A stretch of DNA of 64,000 nucleotides, from NCBI GenBank assembly GCA_029204225.1, contig CM055103.1, positions 25,124,656-25,188,655 of the forward strand, in the 5' to 3' direction. Of the stretch, positions 36,447 through 48,400 are shown piece after piece. This stretch comes from Diphasiastrum complanatum (Eukaryota > Streptophyta > Lycopodiopsida > Lycopodiales > Lycopodiaceae). Made by a program: the position numbers and the translations under genes. The notes beneath the pieces are model-generated. The model did no database searches and was not told the DNA's origin. It saw only the letters and a program-made list of their open reading frames with translations. How positions within the stretch are numbered: the stretch's first letter is position 1; each line of letters starts with the position of its first letter.

Positions 36447-39400
36447 ATTAATGTCTTTTCCATGCCAATAGGCATATAAGACGAAAAAGTACATATCAAG
36501 TGTGTGGTAAAATGGGAGCGTATGAAACATTTCCATAACAAGAAAGAAAAGCATATGTACTATAACTGCAATGGTAGAGTACAGCTAATGTAAAAAAGTC
36601 AGGCTGCCAATATGATAATGGTATATCTTGCTGTCCTCAAATATTACTGCTGTCAAAGAAAGATGTAATGGGGATAACGCCTGGAGAGAGAGAGAGAGAG
36701 TTGCCTTGTAGGTACCAAAAGTTTTACATGAGACATAAAATACATGTCTGAGTAATTTTCATCATGTGGGAGCCATTGAGGTGCCCTAACAGAAAGACAC
36801 TTCACTTAAAATTAGCAATTTGACATTTATCAAGCGCTAACTCCATCTAGCTGAAGAACTAGTCTTGCACCTCATAGCATTACGAAAATGAATACGAGGG
36901 ACAACAACTGTATGCATGTGTTTCAGATGGGCTATCCTACACTCCAGGCTATGAAAATCAACAATCTGACATTTAACTAGTCTTGCATCTCATAGTGATA
37001 TGAATATGAGGAACAACTGTATGTATGTGTTTCAGATGGGCTATCCTACACTCCGGGCTATGATCGATTTTGTTGGAGAATTTGAAAGTGTACCTGTGCC
37101 AGAGAAGTTTCTTGCAAAAGGAGGAGGTGAAGAAGAGAGTGGATATGGTGAAGGGATAGAGATAGGTAGACCCTTTGCTCCAACAATGTTTGAACCAGTT
37201 TTACGAAGCTTTAACCCGGACACTTGTGGTGCTCTTCGCAAGAGCAGGTATAATGAGAAGTGTTAGTCTCCCGTTGCTAATGACGTGGTCTTTCTGATCC
37301 TTGCAGTTATGCGACTTTTTGTACCGCAAATTTTAGTAACCATCTATTGACTCCACGTCTTATATCATGCAGGCAAGAGGATGCTCAAGAGTTTCTTAGT
37401 TACTTGATGGACCAGATGCATGAAGAACTACTTCAGTTAACTTCTGTTGGTCTAAAGCAGTCAGATCCATCAAAGACGAGTGATGAAGATGAGTGGGAAA
37501 CTGTTGGACCAAAAAATCGCACTGCTATAACTCGTGTATATAGCTATCAGGATTCACCCCTAAGTGAGGTCTTTGGTGGGCAAATCCGCAGTATTGTTAA
37601 ATCTAAAGGTAAATTGAAACAATTTTTTTAGTTCAAAGCACATTGATGGGTAGAACGAAAAAAAGGAATAGACCTAAGAAGAGAGTGTGTGTTAGGAAGT
37701 TCGTTTGAGGGGGGGGGGGGGGGGGGCGGGGGGGTTTGTGAATTTGTGTCATTATGATGGAAGTACTTATTTGTTGGTACTTTACACATTGATAATGACA
37801 GTAAAAACATGTTTATTGGGTTTGTGTGTTGCGATTGCATATGCTCAAACAATGTGTTAGATTCATGAAACACTGTATAACTGTAACAAGTGTTTCTGTG
37901 TTTTCCATTTTCCTTAAAATCACAAACAAGTAATGGCAACCGTGGTGGTTAGTTATTATCAATCAGTTTGATAGTCGAGTTCAGGTATGTCAACTTTTGA
38001 TATGGGACATGGAGGTTCAAAATATAACAAGAGCATTCTTCTGTGAAGATGAAGGTTAATCGGCATGAACAAGTGATCCATAAACGTGAGGATGAGAGTG
38101 TAAACTGTACAATGTGGAATCATGGTCTTTAAGCTTCACACTATTTTTATGTTACTTTCTGGAAAAGTCTCCTGGTTCTTGATGAATTGGGGAACTATTT
38201 GGTTACTTATGATCTGCAATGTAAAGCTGATCTTTAAGTCAAATCAGGTCTTGTGAATTATGCTCAATCACTAGATTGATATTATCCCTGTGGTACGGTC
38301 GTTATCACAGGAAGATTTCAATCATGAAATGGTCCGAGGGACTAGACACCAGTATTTATTAGGTGAATCAGGGCGTAAGGGCTGAATCTTTGAAAGAATT
38401 AGGGGAATCATTTGTGTAGGTCGCTAACTCATGTGTTACTGTGGACAGGGAGTAAAGCATCGGCAACTGTGCAGCCTTTTCTGCTGTTGCACCTGGAGAT
38501 TGTACCTGAAGCGGTCCATTCTGTTGAGGATGCACTCAAGCTTTTTGCTGCTCCTGAGTCTCTTGAGGGTTATAAATCAACTGGAAAGGTGGCTACTCTC
38601 TACTTTATGTGGGGCAATTTGAGTTTTGGAAGGATAAACTGGATAAATCATCTTTGGCTTTTAGCATTGCCAACTATAGTCATTTGAAAATTTTCTCGAT
38701 ATAGTGTCACCAAACATTGAACTGCTGTAACATGTCTGAGAAACAATCGTGTACAGGAATCGAAATGATTTATATATAGTTAATCAAACTTTGAACAAGT
38801 ATTTGAAGTTACTCACTAGTCTCTCCCCATCTCTAGTTCCAGGAACCTTGCCAAAGAAGATTGGGTTGACATAACATTGAAGCTCATCAAGTGCAATGCA
38901 TGATGATCTGAAATGTCATCTCAAATCACCAACTTGTTCTTTATAACTAACTTAAGGCATATCAGAATCGAGATTTTTACTGGAGATTGCATATTGGAGA
39001 TTCCATCATGAAATGCTTTTCTATCAACTTACATTTAGAAACTATGTTACAAATGAACCCACCGACAAGGAAAAAGAGATTGTGTACTGTAAGAAGGCTA
39101 GGAAGACCCATGATAAAAAAAATGGGAAAGAGAATGCCTGCTGAAGATTTCATACCTGTATACCAATGAGATTCTTTCGAAGCAATTTCAAACTATCAGA
39201 AGAAGTTTGTTAGTACTAAAATTCACCATGATTTTTACACAGTCTCTCAACGAACCAGTTGCAATGCTGGAAAGGAGTATGCTGGCAAAATTGCCGACTA
39301 GGATCAATGATAATGCATACAACACAGTCTAGAATGTACGATTGAAACAAGCTTCAATTTGTGAGGATTCCACAATCTGAAGGCATACTAAATGATGCAG

Positions 39401-42400
39401 CAAGCTTTTTCAATCTTGTAATTAAGATTGTTTATGAAGTGCATGTTCCACAGATGATCCAATCTATAAGGTGTTTATGACTTGAAAACTACTTGCTTAT
39501 CTTAACTTTGTTTTTTTGAAGAGAGTGAGAGGCGTAACGTGTTTGCATGTGTGTAGTTGGCACCTCGATAGAAGTTCAGTCCCATGGACTGGTGAAGTTA
39601 GGGTCCACTTCAATATTGTCATCTAAATCGTCAACCTCTTTACCACATGCACGTGCCCTAAAGAAGATGGACTGGGGGGAGGTGGGGATACCCCTCCACT
39701 GACAATCCAAAGTAATGAGACTGAAGCACTTCGACCATTTAAGGGTATTGGGGAAGCGGTAAGTTGTTGATGTACCCTCCTCACTTTTGGCCTAGATCCT
39801 AAAGAAGATGGACTGGGGGGAGGTGGGGATACCCCTCCACTGACAATCCAAACTAATGAGACTGAAGCACTTCGACCATTTAAGGGTATTGGGGAAGTAG
39901 ATGTTCATTTTTTAAAAGTAGAAAAGCTATGGCAAATCTGACAGCATAGAGCCAGACAGCAGACAACCTGACAAAGAAGGTGAACATAGATGTGGCAAAG
40001 GTTGGTGAACAATCTGGCAAACGATCCAAAGTTGTGGGTCGTGCCACTGGGAGTTCAACAAGCAGGACAGCAAACATCTTCCAGAAAGATTGGCAGCTGG
40101 GCAGACAATGGGAAATGACATCAGCGAATGATCCTTTCCGGATCCAGGGGGCAAGTCGACAAACGATGGTGAAGGATAGGAAAGAAGATTGGCAGCCTGG
40201 TGAACGATGGTGTGGCTGACTGTTCAAAGTCAACTTTCGGCACGAATTTCTAGGTGTTTTTTGGGCGATCTAAATAGTGCTAGGAAGTACTATTCAAGGG
40301 CTATGACATTGAATGGCTGGCGAACAATCTGGTGAAGGTAAAAGCTAATGTTGGCAAATGATGCAAACTTTGCCAAGCCGGAATAGGCAAGTGATTGCGC
40401 TTTTAATAATGAGTCTGAGATCATTCACCTGCCCGACAAAATGACTTAATATTGACCTAGAGAGCACAACAAAAGATCTTTGTAAGAGCAAACAAATCTA
40501 GAACCTGATGTCTCAATATAGATTCTCAACCCTGGAAGCTGGATAGTTAGCACTATTTTTGGCAATCATAGGCCATTGTTACTCTTAAACTTGTTCCTTA
40601 AAAGCCAAGTCTACCTTTTTCTTTAGGGCAATATTTTAGAGCAGTTGCTGCTGCTGCTCATAGCCCTTCAACAACAGGTTGGCATTCTGATTGACTGCTC
40701 ATCCTCTTATTAAGTATAATAGTGTCCTTTTGATTAGGTCGCTTTTGATTAGTATAAGTGGAACAATGTACGTGTCAATTCAATCGGTATTGATCACTTA
40801 TGTGAGATGACAGTGTGCAGCCTGTATCCTAGTTCTGATTACAATCCTTTGAAATTCAAATGTGATATGGACGGGTTGAAGATATGTACAAAGAAATAAA
40901 TCAGAAGGTGTGGTGTTGTCACATAATGAAGGTTATCTATGTAGGCCAGTGTATTTGAGATCCTCCTAGATGCAGCAATTGCTCTCTTTATATCCTGTAA
41001 GTGGACCATCTCTGTTACCTGAGGCTTTGCGGATACCAAGCTCCTCGTTGTCCAATGTATGTAGATGTAAGGATCAATCTCTGCAAATTGTCCAAAAGTT
41101 TAGCACGTCCTTACTTTGCTAAAAGAATCAAATAAAGGGAGGTGCCAATGTTGTGTGCCAACAAGGTCGTTGGTGAAAAGTAGCATGCTGTTATTAAAAC
41201 ATATTACTTGAAAACTATACATGAGCCCAACAATCTAGTCCAAAACTATTTTGCTCGCTCATCCCATTGCACAACTATGAGTAATGGTTGCAAATGGCCA
41301 CTGAATAAGCATATACAGCCCTGACTGGGCCTCCACCACTTGCTAATGTCACCTCATTATGGACCCGACTCTTATGTGTACCGAAGAAAGGACGAAAGTC
41401 CTCTCATAGAACTCTCTTAAGTCTTCGTAAATAACAAAATATCACCATCCTCCACAACATTACAAAGAACTGCTGTTGTCAAAGAAGAATGTATTCCATT
41501 ATAATTCCATAGTCACATTTGCAAGGGGTGTGGCTGGGACCCTGGGGTGCTCTCACTCCAAAGGCCGCCCCATTGTCATATGCACGTGCTGCTGGAGGTA
41601 ATTGCCTATTTACGAAGTTGCTCTGCCATCTCAGATAGAGACTCATCTGCCAATGTCTTTGGCTCTTTGAAAGGCTTGCCTGGTGTCCTCCAACTTTAGG
41701 AATGTGTGGTCACCTACTTTTCAAGTGTACCAACAAAGAGTTTGCTTTATGTAACTTCATTGATGACTTGATGATTCTACTTGAGTTCGCTTTACTCCTT
41801 GATGATTTGATTGTGGATGCAGCTCAACTGGTTGATGTAGAGCATGGATCTTCAATGTCTTTCTTTCTGATAATGATTTCATGATATGGATAGAGAAGGC
41901 TCAAGTGCTTGAACTAACGGCATCGAATTTGACCTCGATCATTCAAAAAATATTCCCAATTTCTTGTTGATGAATGGTGGTAAATGGCATAGATATTTAA
42001 TCTGTTAAAGAGTTGGAGCTATGATTATACTTGCTAAAAGTGTCATTTGAAACTTGGTATGTGATTGCACTAATTTTCATATTTTCTGTTACAGGCTGAG
42101 GTTGTAACTGCAAGCAAATCTGTGAAGATACAGGCATTGCCAAAGGTCTTAATACTACATTTGATGCGTTTCAGTTTCGGTGCTAGGGGTACGGGCAAGG
42201 TTAATAAACCTGTGCGCTTTCCACTTGAATTTACACTTGGGCGTGAACTGCTGTATTCTCCATATGGCTCGGGCTCGGAGGTAATTAAAGCTCACCCATT
42301 TTCCAAGGTGTTTGTGTTTGTGAATTTGGCCATAATTACTAGCTGCTGTCAAGCAAGCATCTCTTCTATAAATCCTACATAGGTGATTTGCAATCCCGAT

Positions 42401-45400
42401 GATTTCAGATAGAATATTATGATTGTTGTGAAGTCGACCAAGCTGATGATATTGAATATAAATCCATATTTCTCAAAGATATCAAAACAATTTAGTTTGG
42501 AAAAAAAATATAATCAAGAAAGGAACTGCAGAACCTTGGGGGCAGAGAGAGACAGTTAAAAGCATTCACATAGTTCCTCTTGCTTAAGCAAGACCAAGCC
42601 CTTTGAAACCCTTATTCATAAGCCAACAAGGTAAACAAAATTTAACTTAGATGGACAATTATGACAATTCATAAATTACTTGAGTGTTTGAACATTAGAG
42701 TTGGCTAGTACAGTCGCAAATCAGTGTTAGGCAAATGCATGCCATGCTAACCCTTGAGACTGTTAAGACTCTTGCGCAAATCCATGCATTTCAAGAGTAC
42801 CCGAGCCAAAAACACTAATGAAAGGACCAAAGTACTTGTTAGGTTTGGTAAAAAATTTTAGAAACCAAAGTTGAGCAGTTGAGTGCAAAATAAGATAAAT
42901 CGTTGGGTTCGGTTATGCAAGTAGCATAAAGAGCAAACAACGTGATAGAATAAAGAAAATGTTTCAGTTCGTAGAGTAAAGTGTATGCCTATCACTTGAT
43001 AATCGAAACTTTTGTTTACCTTTCCTTAATGAAAAGACTTTATAAAGCAAACAGTGGCTCATACCTGAATAGAGGTGGATGTGTTTTCTTGTGAGGATGC
43101 CATGATTCTTCCACAGTATAGGAGGGGACAGTTTCCAGCCAAGAGAATAGGATAGGTGTGCTTTGCTAGACTTTGATGTAAGTAGTGGAAATTTTCTGGT
43201 ACCCAAGCAATTGCCTCTTATTGAGAATGTGGAATAGTACTTATTACTACTTCCTCCCAAAGCCTGGCATTTATAGAGAAGAACTGCTGTGAAAGTGTTT
43301 TATGAGGGCTCCTCTTTTGTGTCATCCATAAATGCTGGAGATATGATCTTCACATCCATATCAACAGCTGTGATGACTTGGGTCAACAATTGTTATTAGA
43401 GTGCCATGTCAGCAATTTGATATACTACTGTCTCCTTAATAGTCATGTCTTCATTAATGTCTAATGCATAGTTACGGTTCTTTGAGTAATTACTAAAGAC
43501 GTCCAATCACCCTGAGGCAGTGTACTTAATGACGTACAGTTCCTTCATAGGTGTAGAAGTACTTACACTACTGGTCCGAATACTAAACCAGATATGAGGA
43601 GACGCCAACGAACTACATCTCGCTCACTTTGGTTCATTGTCAACTCACTTACAATACAATGCATAATACAGTTTTCTCTCTCATGAGTGTATTCAGCTTC
43701 CTTCAACGTAATGATTGATTGCTGTCAATGATAAGTAGAAGGTTGTCCACCGTGAATTTTAATATTGTCTCAGAGCAAGACGGTTTGATGTGATCATGTG
43801 CTGAACTTTTGTGGAAAATTTAGGCCATCTTTTGTGAAGAATAGGCTGTAAAATATAGGAATCAGTTGTAGTGGTTAGATTGAGAGTTTAGTTTCTATTA
43901 TAGGAGGGATTAGCATCACATACATGTGTGTGCTGAGCCCACTTAAAGTGCTAAAGCCTTAGTTGATAGTAATCCAGAAAGCACAATTCAGCCTGCTGTC
44001 TGAATACAGAGGGTCGTGTGTAGGCCATGGAATTCTGAATATGCTAAGAGGTGAAGATGATACCCTTAAAGGGATCTAACTTGACCTTCAATGACGGATT
44101 TGATGCTTCATTAAAAATTGTGGTCTAGCCTTTTGCGAAAGTCTATGCCTCAATTTTGAAACCCGTGAGGAGAAAAAACAGACTACTGATATGCCAGTTA
44201 CCTGTTGCAATTTCATGTGGCCACTATGGTGAGCAGCTCATCTGTTTACATGCAATTCTAGCAAGGTGTTGCTTGGTAAAAATCATGTTGCTTCTTGATC
44301 AAAGCGATAAGTTATCACAACCCAAACCTTGTTTGAAAGGATCAGCAAACTGCCAAAAATCATTAATTATGACTTAAGGGGGAGTTTAAATGCACTTTAT
44401 CTCATTATTTTTTTTAGAACAACCTTAGAAACTGGATCAGAGACTCTTTTTGACAAGTTCAAAGGAAAAATTTCCTTACATGGTAAGTTGAAATAAGATT
44501 TATTTTAACCAAGAAAAATTTGTGCGCAATTGTCAATGGCTCTGAAAATGTATCAGCCAATCCTGAAGATCTCATTAGATGGGATACTCGTTATGACAAG
44601 GCTCCTGCATAAATAAGTCGAGGCTTGGTTTATTTCTTATATTTCACGTGGATTGCACTAAAATTTCAAAGGAAAGTGGGGAATCACTTGAACTGTTTTT
44701 GGTGCCAAAGCAAAGAATGCTGAAATGCTTTGAAATAATAGAGGGTGGCATTTTCTTGGTTCAATGACTGTTATCAAAATTAAAATAAACTGACTGACTT
44801 GAACTAACTCCACTTTTCAAATTATTCAACTCCCATAATGACGGGACCCAAAACCTCTGTTTTCCGGGGGATCTTTTTCAAGCCTCCGACAAATCTGGCT
44901 ATTTGTTACTCTCTCGCAGCAAGATGGTTTGTGATGGATTTAACTATCAAGGATTCAAGAGATTGGTAAGTGGTTGATTACAAAAGCTAAAAATTGTCTT
45001 TACTCTTCAAATCTCCAGCCCACACCAGCTTTTCTTCCTCCTGACTCCTCCCACACTCTAGTACTATACTGCTACACAATTACCTCCTTTCAATGTGCTT
45101 TGATGTACGCTGCATAATTATTCCCTCTTTTGACTTGTGGACCTTGCTAGATAACTTCCCTTGTGTTGGGTATTATCTTAGATATAACATTGATATATGT
45201 TTCTGCCATATTAACAAACATGTAGTTCTCATTGGTGATTTTCGTCCAAGTTACAGCCAGCTGATTTGTGCTACTTATTTTTTATCTTTAGCGGTGCTTT
45301 TTGTTCACTAGCTATGATTTCTACTAAGGTTCTTGTAGAAACGTATGAAAGCTAACGTGGACATATGTTTGTGATGGTGATCTGCACCTACTCTAGGGCG

Positions 45401-48400
45401 CTGATGGTGTGAGTAGGGATGCCGTGGCATTTAAGTTGGTGGTCTAAGGCTTTGTGGTTGGACTCCATAGGGTTGAAGATTGCCCATCCCCTTTGTTATG
45501 TTGGGTATTATCCTAGACATAACATAATATTTAAAACCTCCCCATGTTGCCACAATTTAACTGCAGCCAACCGAAAGATGGTCTCTACCTTTGTTGACAA
45601 TGCCTCATGTTCAACGAAACAAGGCTTTTGTAAACTATCAAAACAGGACAAATATGATGTGGTCCTTCCCTGCCTTTGCAAATTCTTGATGAATAATAAT
45701 GGCATGAAAGTGATCATCTTCTAGGATTCAACACCTTTTTCACCGAACTTTTCACACTTTCACAAAAGGCTTTCAAAGTACTACTTTCTTTCATCACTTC
45801 GAAGGGTTCAACTGTTTAATTAGCCCACACTACTTCTACCTTTCACCCCGATGGGCCTTTTTTCTTTTTAACTTTCACTTGACATGTATAATGCACGGGT
45901 ACCTTTCAAATAAAAATAAGTATGAGTCTTTCAATCACTTATAAATATATTCCTGTTATGTGTCAAACTAGCATGACATTTGAGTTTTTAAAGTTAGCTT
46001 TCAAATGGAAGGGCAATTTTGAAGTTTGCCATTCAGATGACATGCTTTTAAAAGTTTTGCCTTTCTTTGAAAGGCAAACTAGCCTTTGACGTGCATTGCA
46101 GCTTGCAAATGCCAAGCCTGTTGCCAGTTAGCTTCTCGGCACATAGTGGCTGTTTTCAACACTCGTTGCTAGATCCACGACGATCATCCCGTATCTTTAA
46201 GAACTTTTTAGAAAATCTCATTGGGTTTCAGCTTGAGGCGTATCTGACTTTGCTTAACGCAACTGTCTAGTCATCTTCACCATAGCTTACAATCAATTAG
46301 CCTTGTGGTTACTCAGATCACATTAGGTTTGCGATGCATTTGTTTTGCTTCAAATTTTGTCATCCATTGACAATGGTGATTTGGATGGTCACCATGAGGT
46401 ACTTCTTGAGTTCATATGGTATTACACATGCTTTGCAACATTTTTGTGCAGGTTATTTTAGTTCTAGGCACTTATTTTGGAATTGGAATAACGCACGTGC
46501 TCCTCCGTGGTGTCATTCCACCAATTTTTGTATTTTATTGTTCCAATTTTGCTATAAGTTTTTGGCCCGCATTGGTGGGTTTATCGATTCTTGGGCCATT
46601 CTTTTGTATTTTCTCCTCTATTCGCAGGCCTGTCTCTCCTATGATAGATTTAATTTGGTACATTATTCGAGGTCTCTCTATGATATTACTAATGCTGTCA
46701 CCATCCAATTCATATGAAGTCATATCAATTTTGACAGATCGAGTACTTATTCTCAAGAAAAACTCAGGGCTGTAAAAAATTGGGATGTTAAATCATGTTA
46801 AAAACAAATTAGTCACTTGAGTCTTGTAGTAACTCATAAAGATACAAAATTTTCGCGTTTGAAATTTCAATAATGATTTATGATTCCTCAATGATCGATA
46901 ATTTAATCCACGTATTTCAAACAAGTTTACAATGTAAAATCTAAAGATTACTACTTAAAATTCTCAACATCCACTAACTGTTTACACATTTAATAATCAT
47001 GATTCAAGCCTCAACATTACATTTACAATAAAAAATACTAGCATCAAAACTTTCAAAAGTTGGAACTTTTATGACGTGAAAGAAAACTTATGAGCTTGGA
47101 ATTTGTGCACCATGAGTAAGAAGCATATTTCAAGTCAAAATTTAATGCCCAATGATCATGAATGGAAATCAAATAAGAGATGTCATGGCTCATCAAATGC
47201 AACAATATGAAATGATAGGTCAGTTATCAATGTCAGATGAATAATGAATTAAACTGATGATACTGGCTAGATTGAGTTCACTTGTGACCTATGAAGTCAA
47301 AATATTCTAAACACTTTTGTAGCCTATAGTTACACAATTTTACAGCAACCCTAGTCATTGTGCCACCCAATTACATTTGGGAACCAGGAGTTTCCCAAAA
47401 AATCATTCGTTTTGGCAAATCAGAACTTTGATTCAAATCATAAAGACACTACAATCCTAGTAAGCAAGAGAGGATTTTACTAGACCGATGAAGAACACTA
47501 AACACAAAGGAATATAACTCAAGCTCCTTCATTCAAGTGCTGGACTCCAAAATAGTGTATATCACATGGGCTTGGAGGCTCCTAGATATACCAAGTCTAG
47601 GCTCTACAAGTGCAGGCTTATTTGCAGGATTCATAATGAGATGTCATTACTAGCTTCAGTTCTAGGCCACTTGGGCTTGGAGGCTCCTCTACAAGTGCAA
47701 GCTTATTTGTGGGATTCATAACGAGGTGTCATTACTAGCTTGAGTTCTAGGCCACTTGGGCCCACTTACTAAAAATATGCGAATCGTGTTACAATCTATT
47801 TGCATTTAATAGCCTCAATGATATCTTTGAGGCCTTTTGTTGTTGCCTCTTTAGAACTTCACGTTGGGTTCTAGCTTGAGCTTCTGCCATTGACAATTAA
47901 GAAAGCTGCTTTTATTACTTGATTTAGAAATTTTACTAGTTGAAATTTGTCCTATTCATTCCGCAAACTCGAATGCTTTATAAAGGTTACAACCTACAGT
48001 AGATTCTAGAAGGGAGGTAGAAGGCAAAAATCTTCTTTCGAAAGAAACTTGAGAACTGAGAAAGGTACAGCCTACTGTAAAGTGAGACATGATGCTTGCT
48101 TTTGACACAATGAAGAAATTTGACATGAAGAAGAAGATAAATGGATGTTAAACAATGTTAAATGATGCATGATTGAAGAAAGATGAAGAAACCTGTGGCA
48201 GAAATTGAGACCTGAGCAAATAATTGTTGTTCAAGAGCATGACAAATGGATGCATGGCGTGGGAAGCCTCATTCTTGGTTCACCTTGGCCATGTTCCTGA
48301 GCACGTATGTTCCTTGTGGTGGCATACCTGAGAACACATAGCACGTCCATCCCACTTTGCCACGTTTCTTGGTCATTGTTGTGAAATCCTTTGGCCCTGG

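Larger units (their letters stand above)
30910..37035 (+). other. UBP24-like intron 3 (6.1 kb) with insertions
   Basis: It joins exon 3 (phase 0) to exon 4. It holds a chromodomain gypsy remnant (32101-35053), an unassigned ORF (35850-36164), a LINE 3' end with its GA tract (36378-36560), a short GA tract (36682-36700) and a duplicated acceptor. Confidence 0.8.

Noticed and set aside
46334-46775. Overlapping hydrophobic ORFs as a membrane protein in intron 7
   Set aside because: Two frames of the same T-rich stretch are both hydrophobic, which is a composition effect; no known motif.
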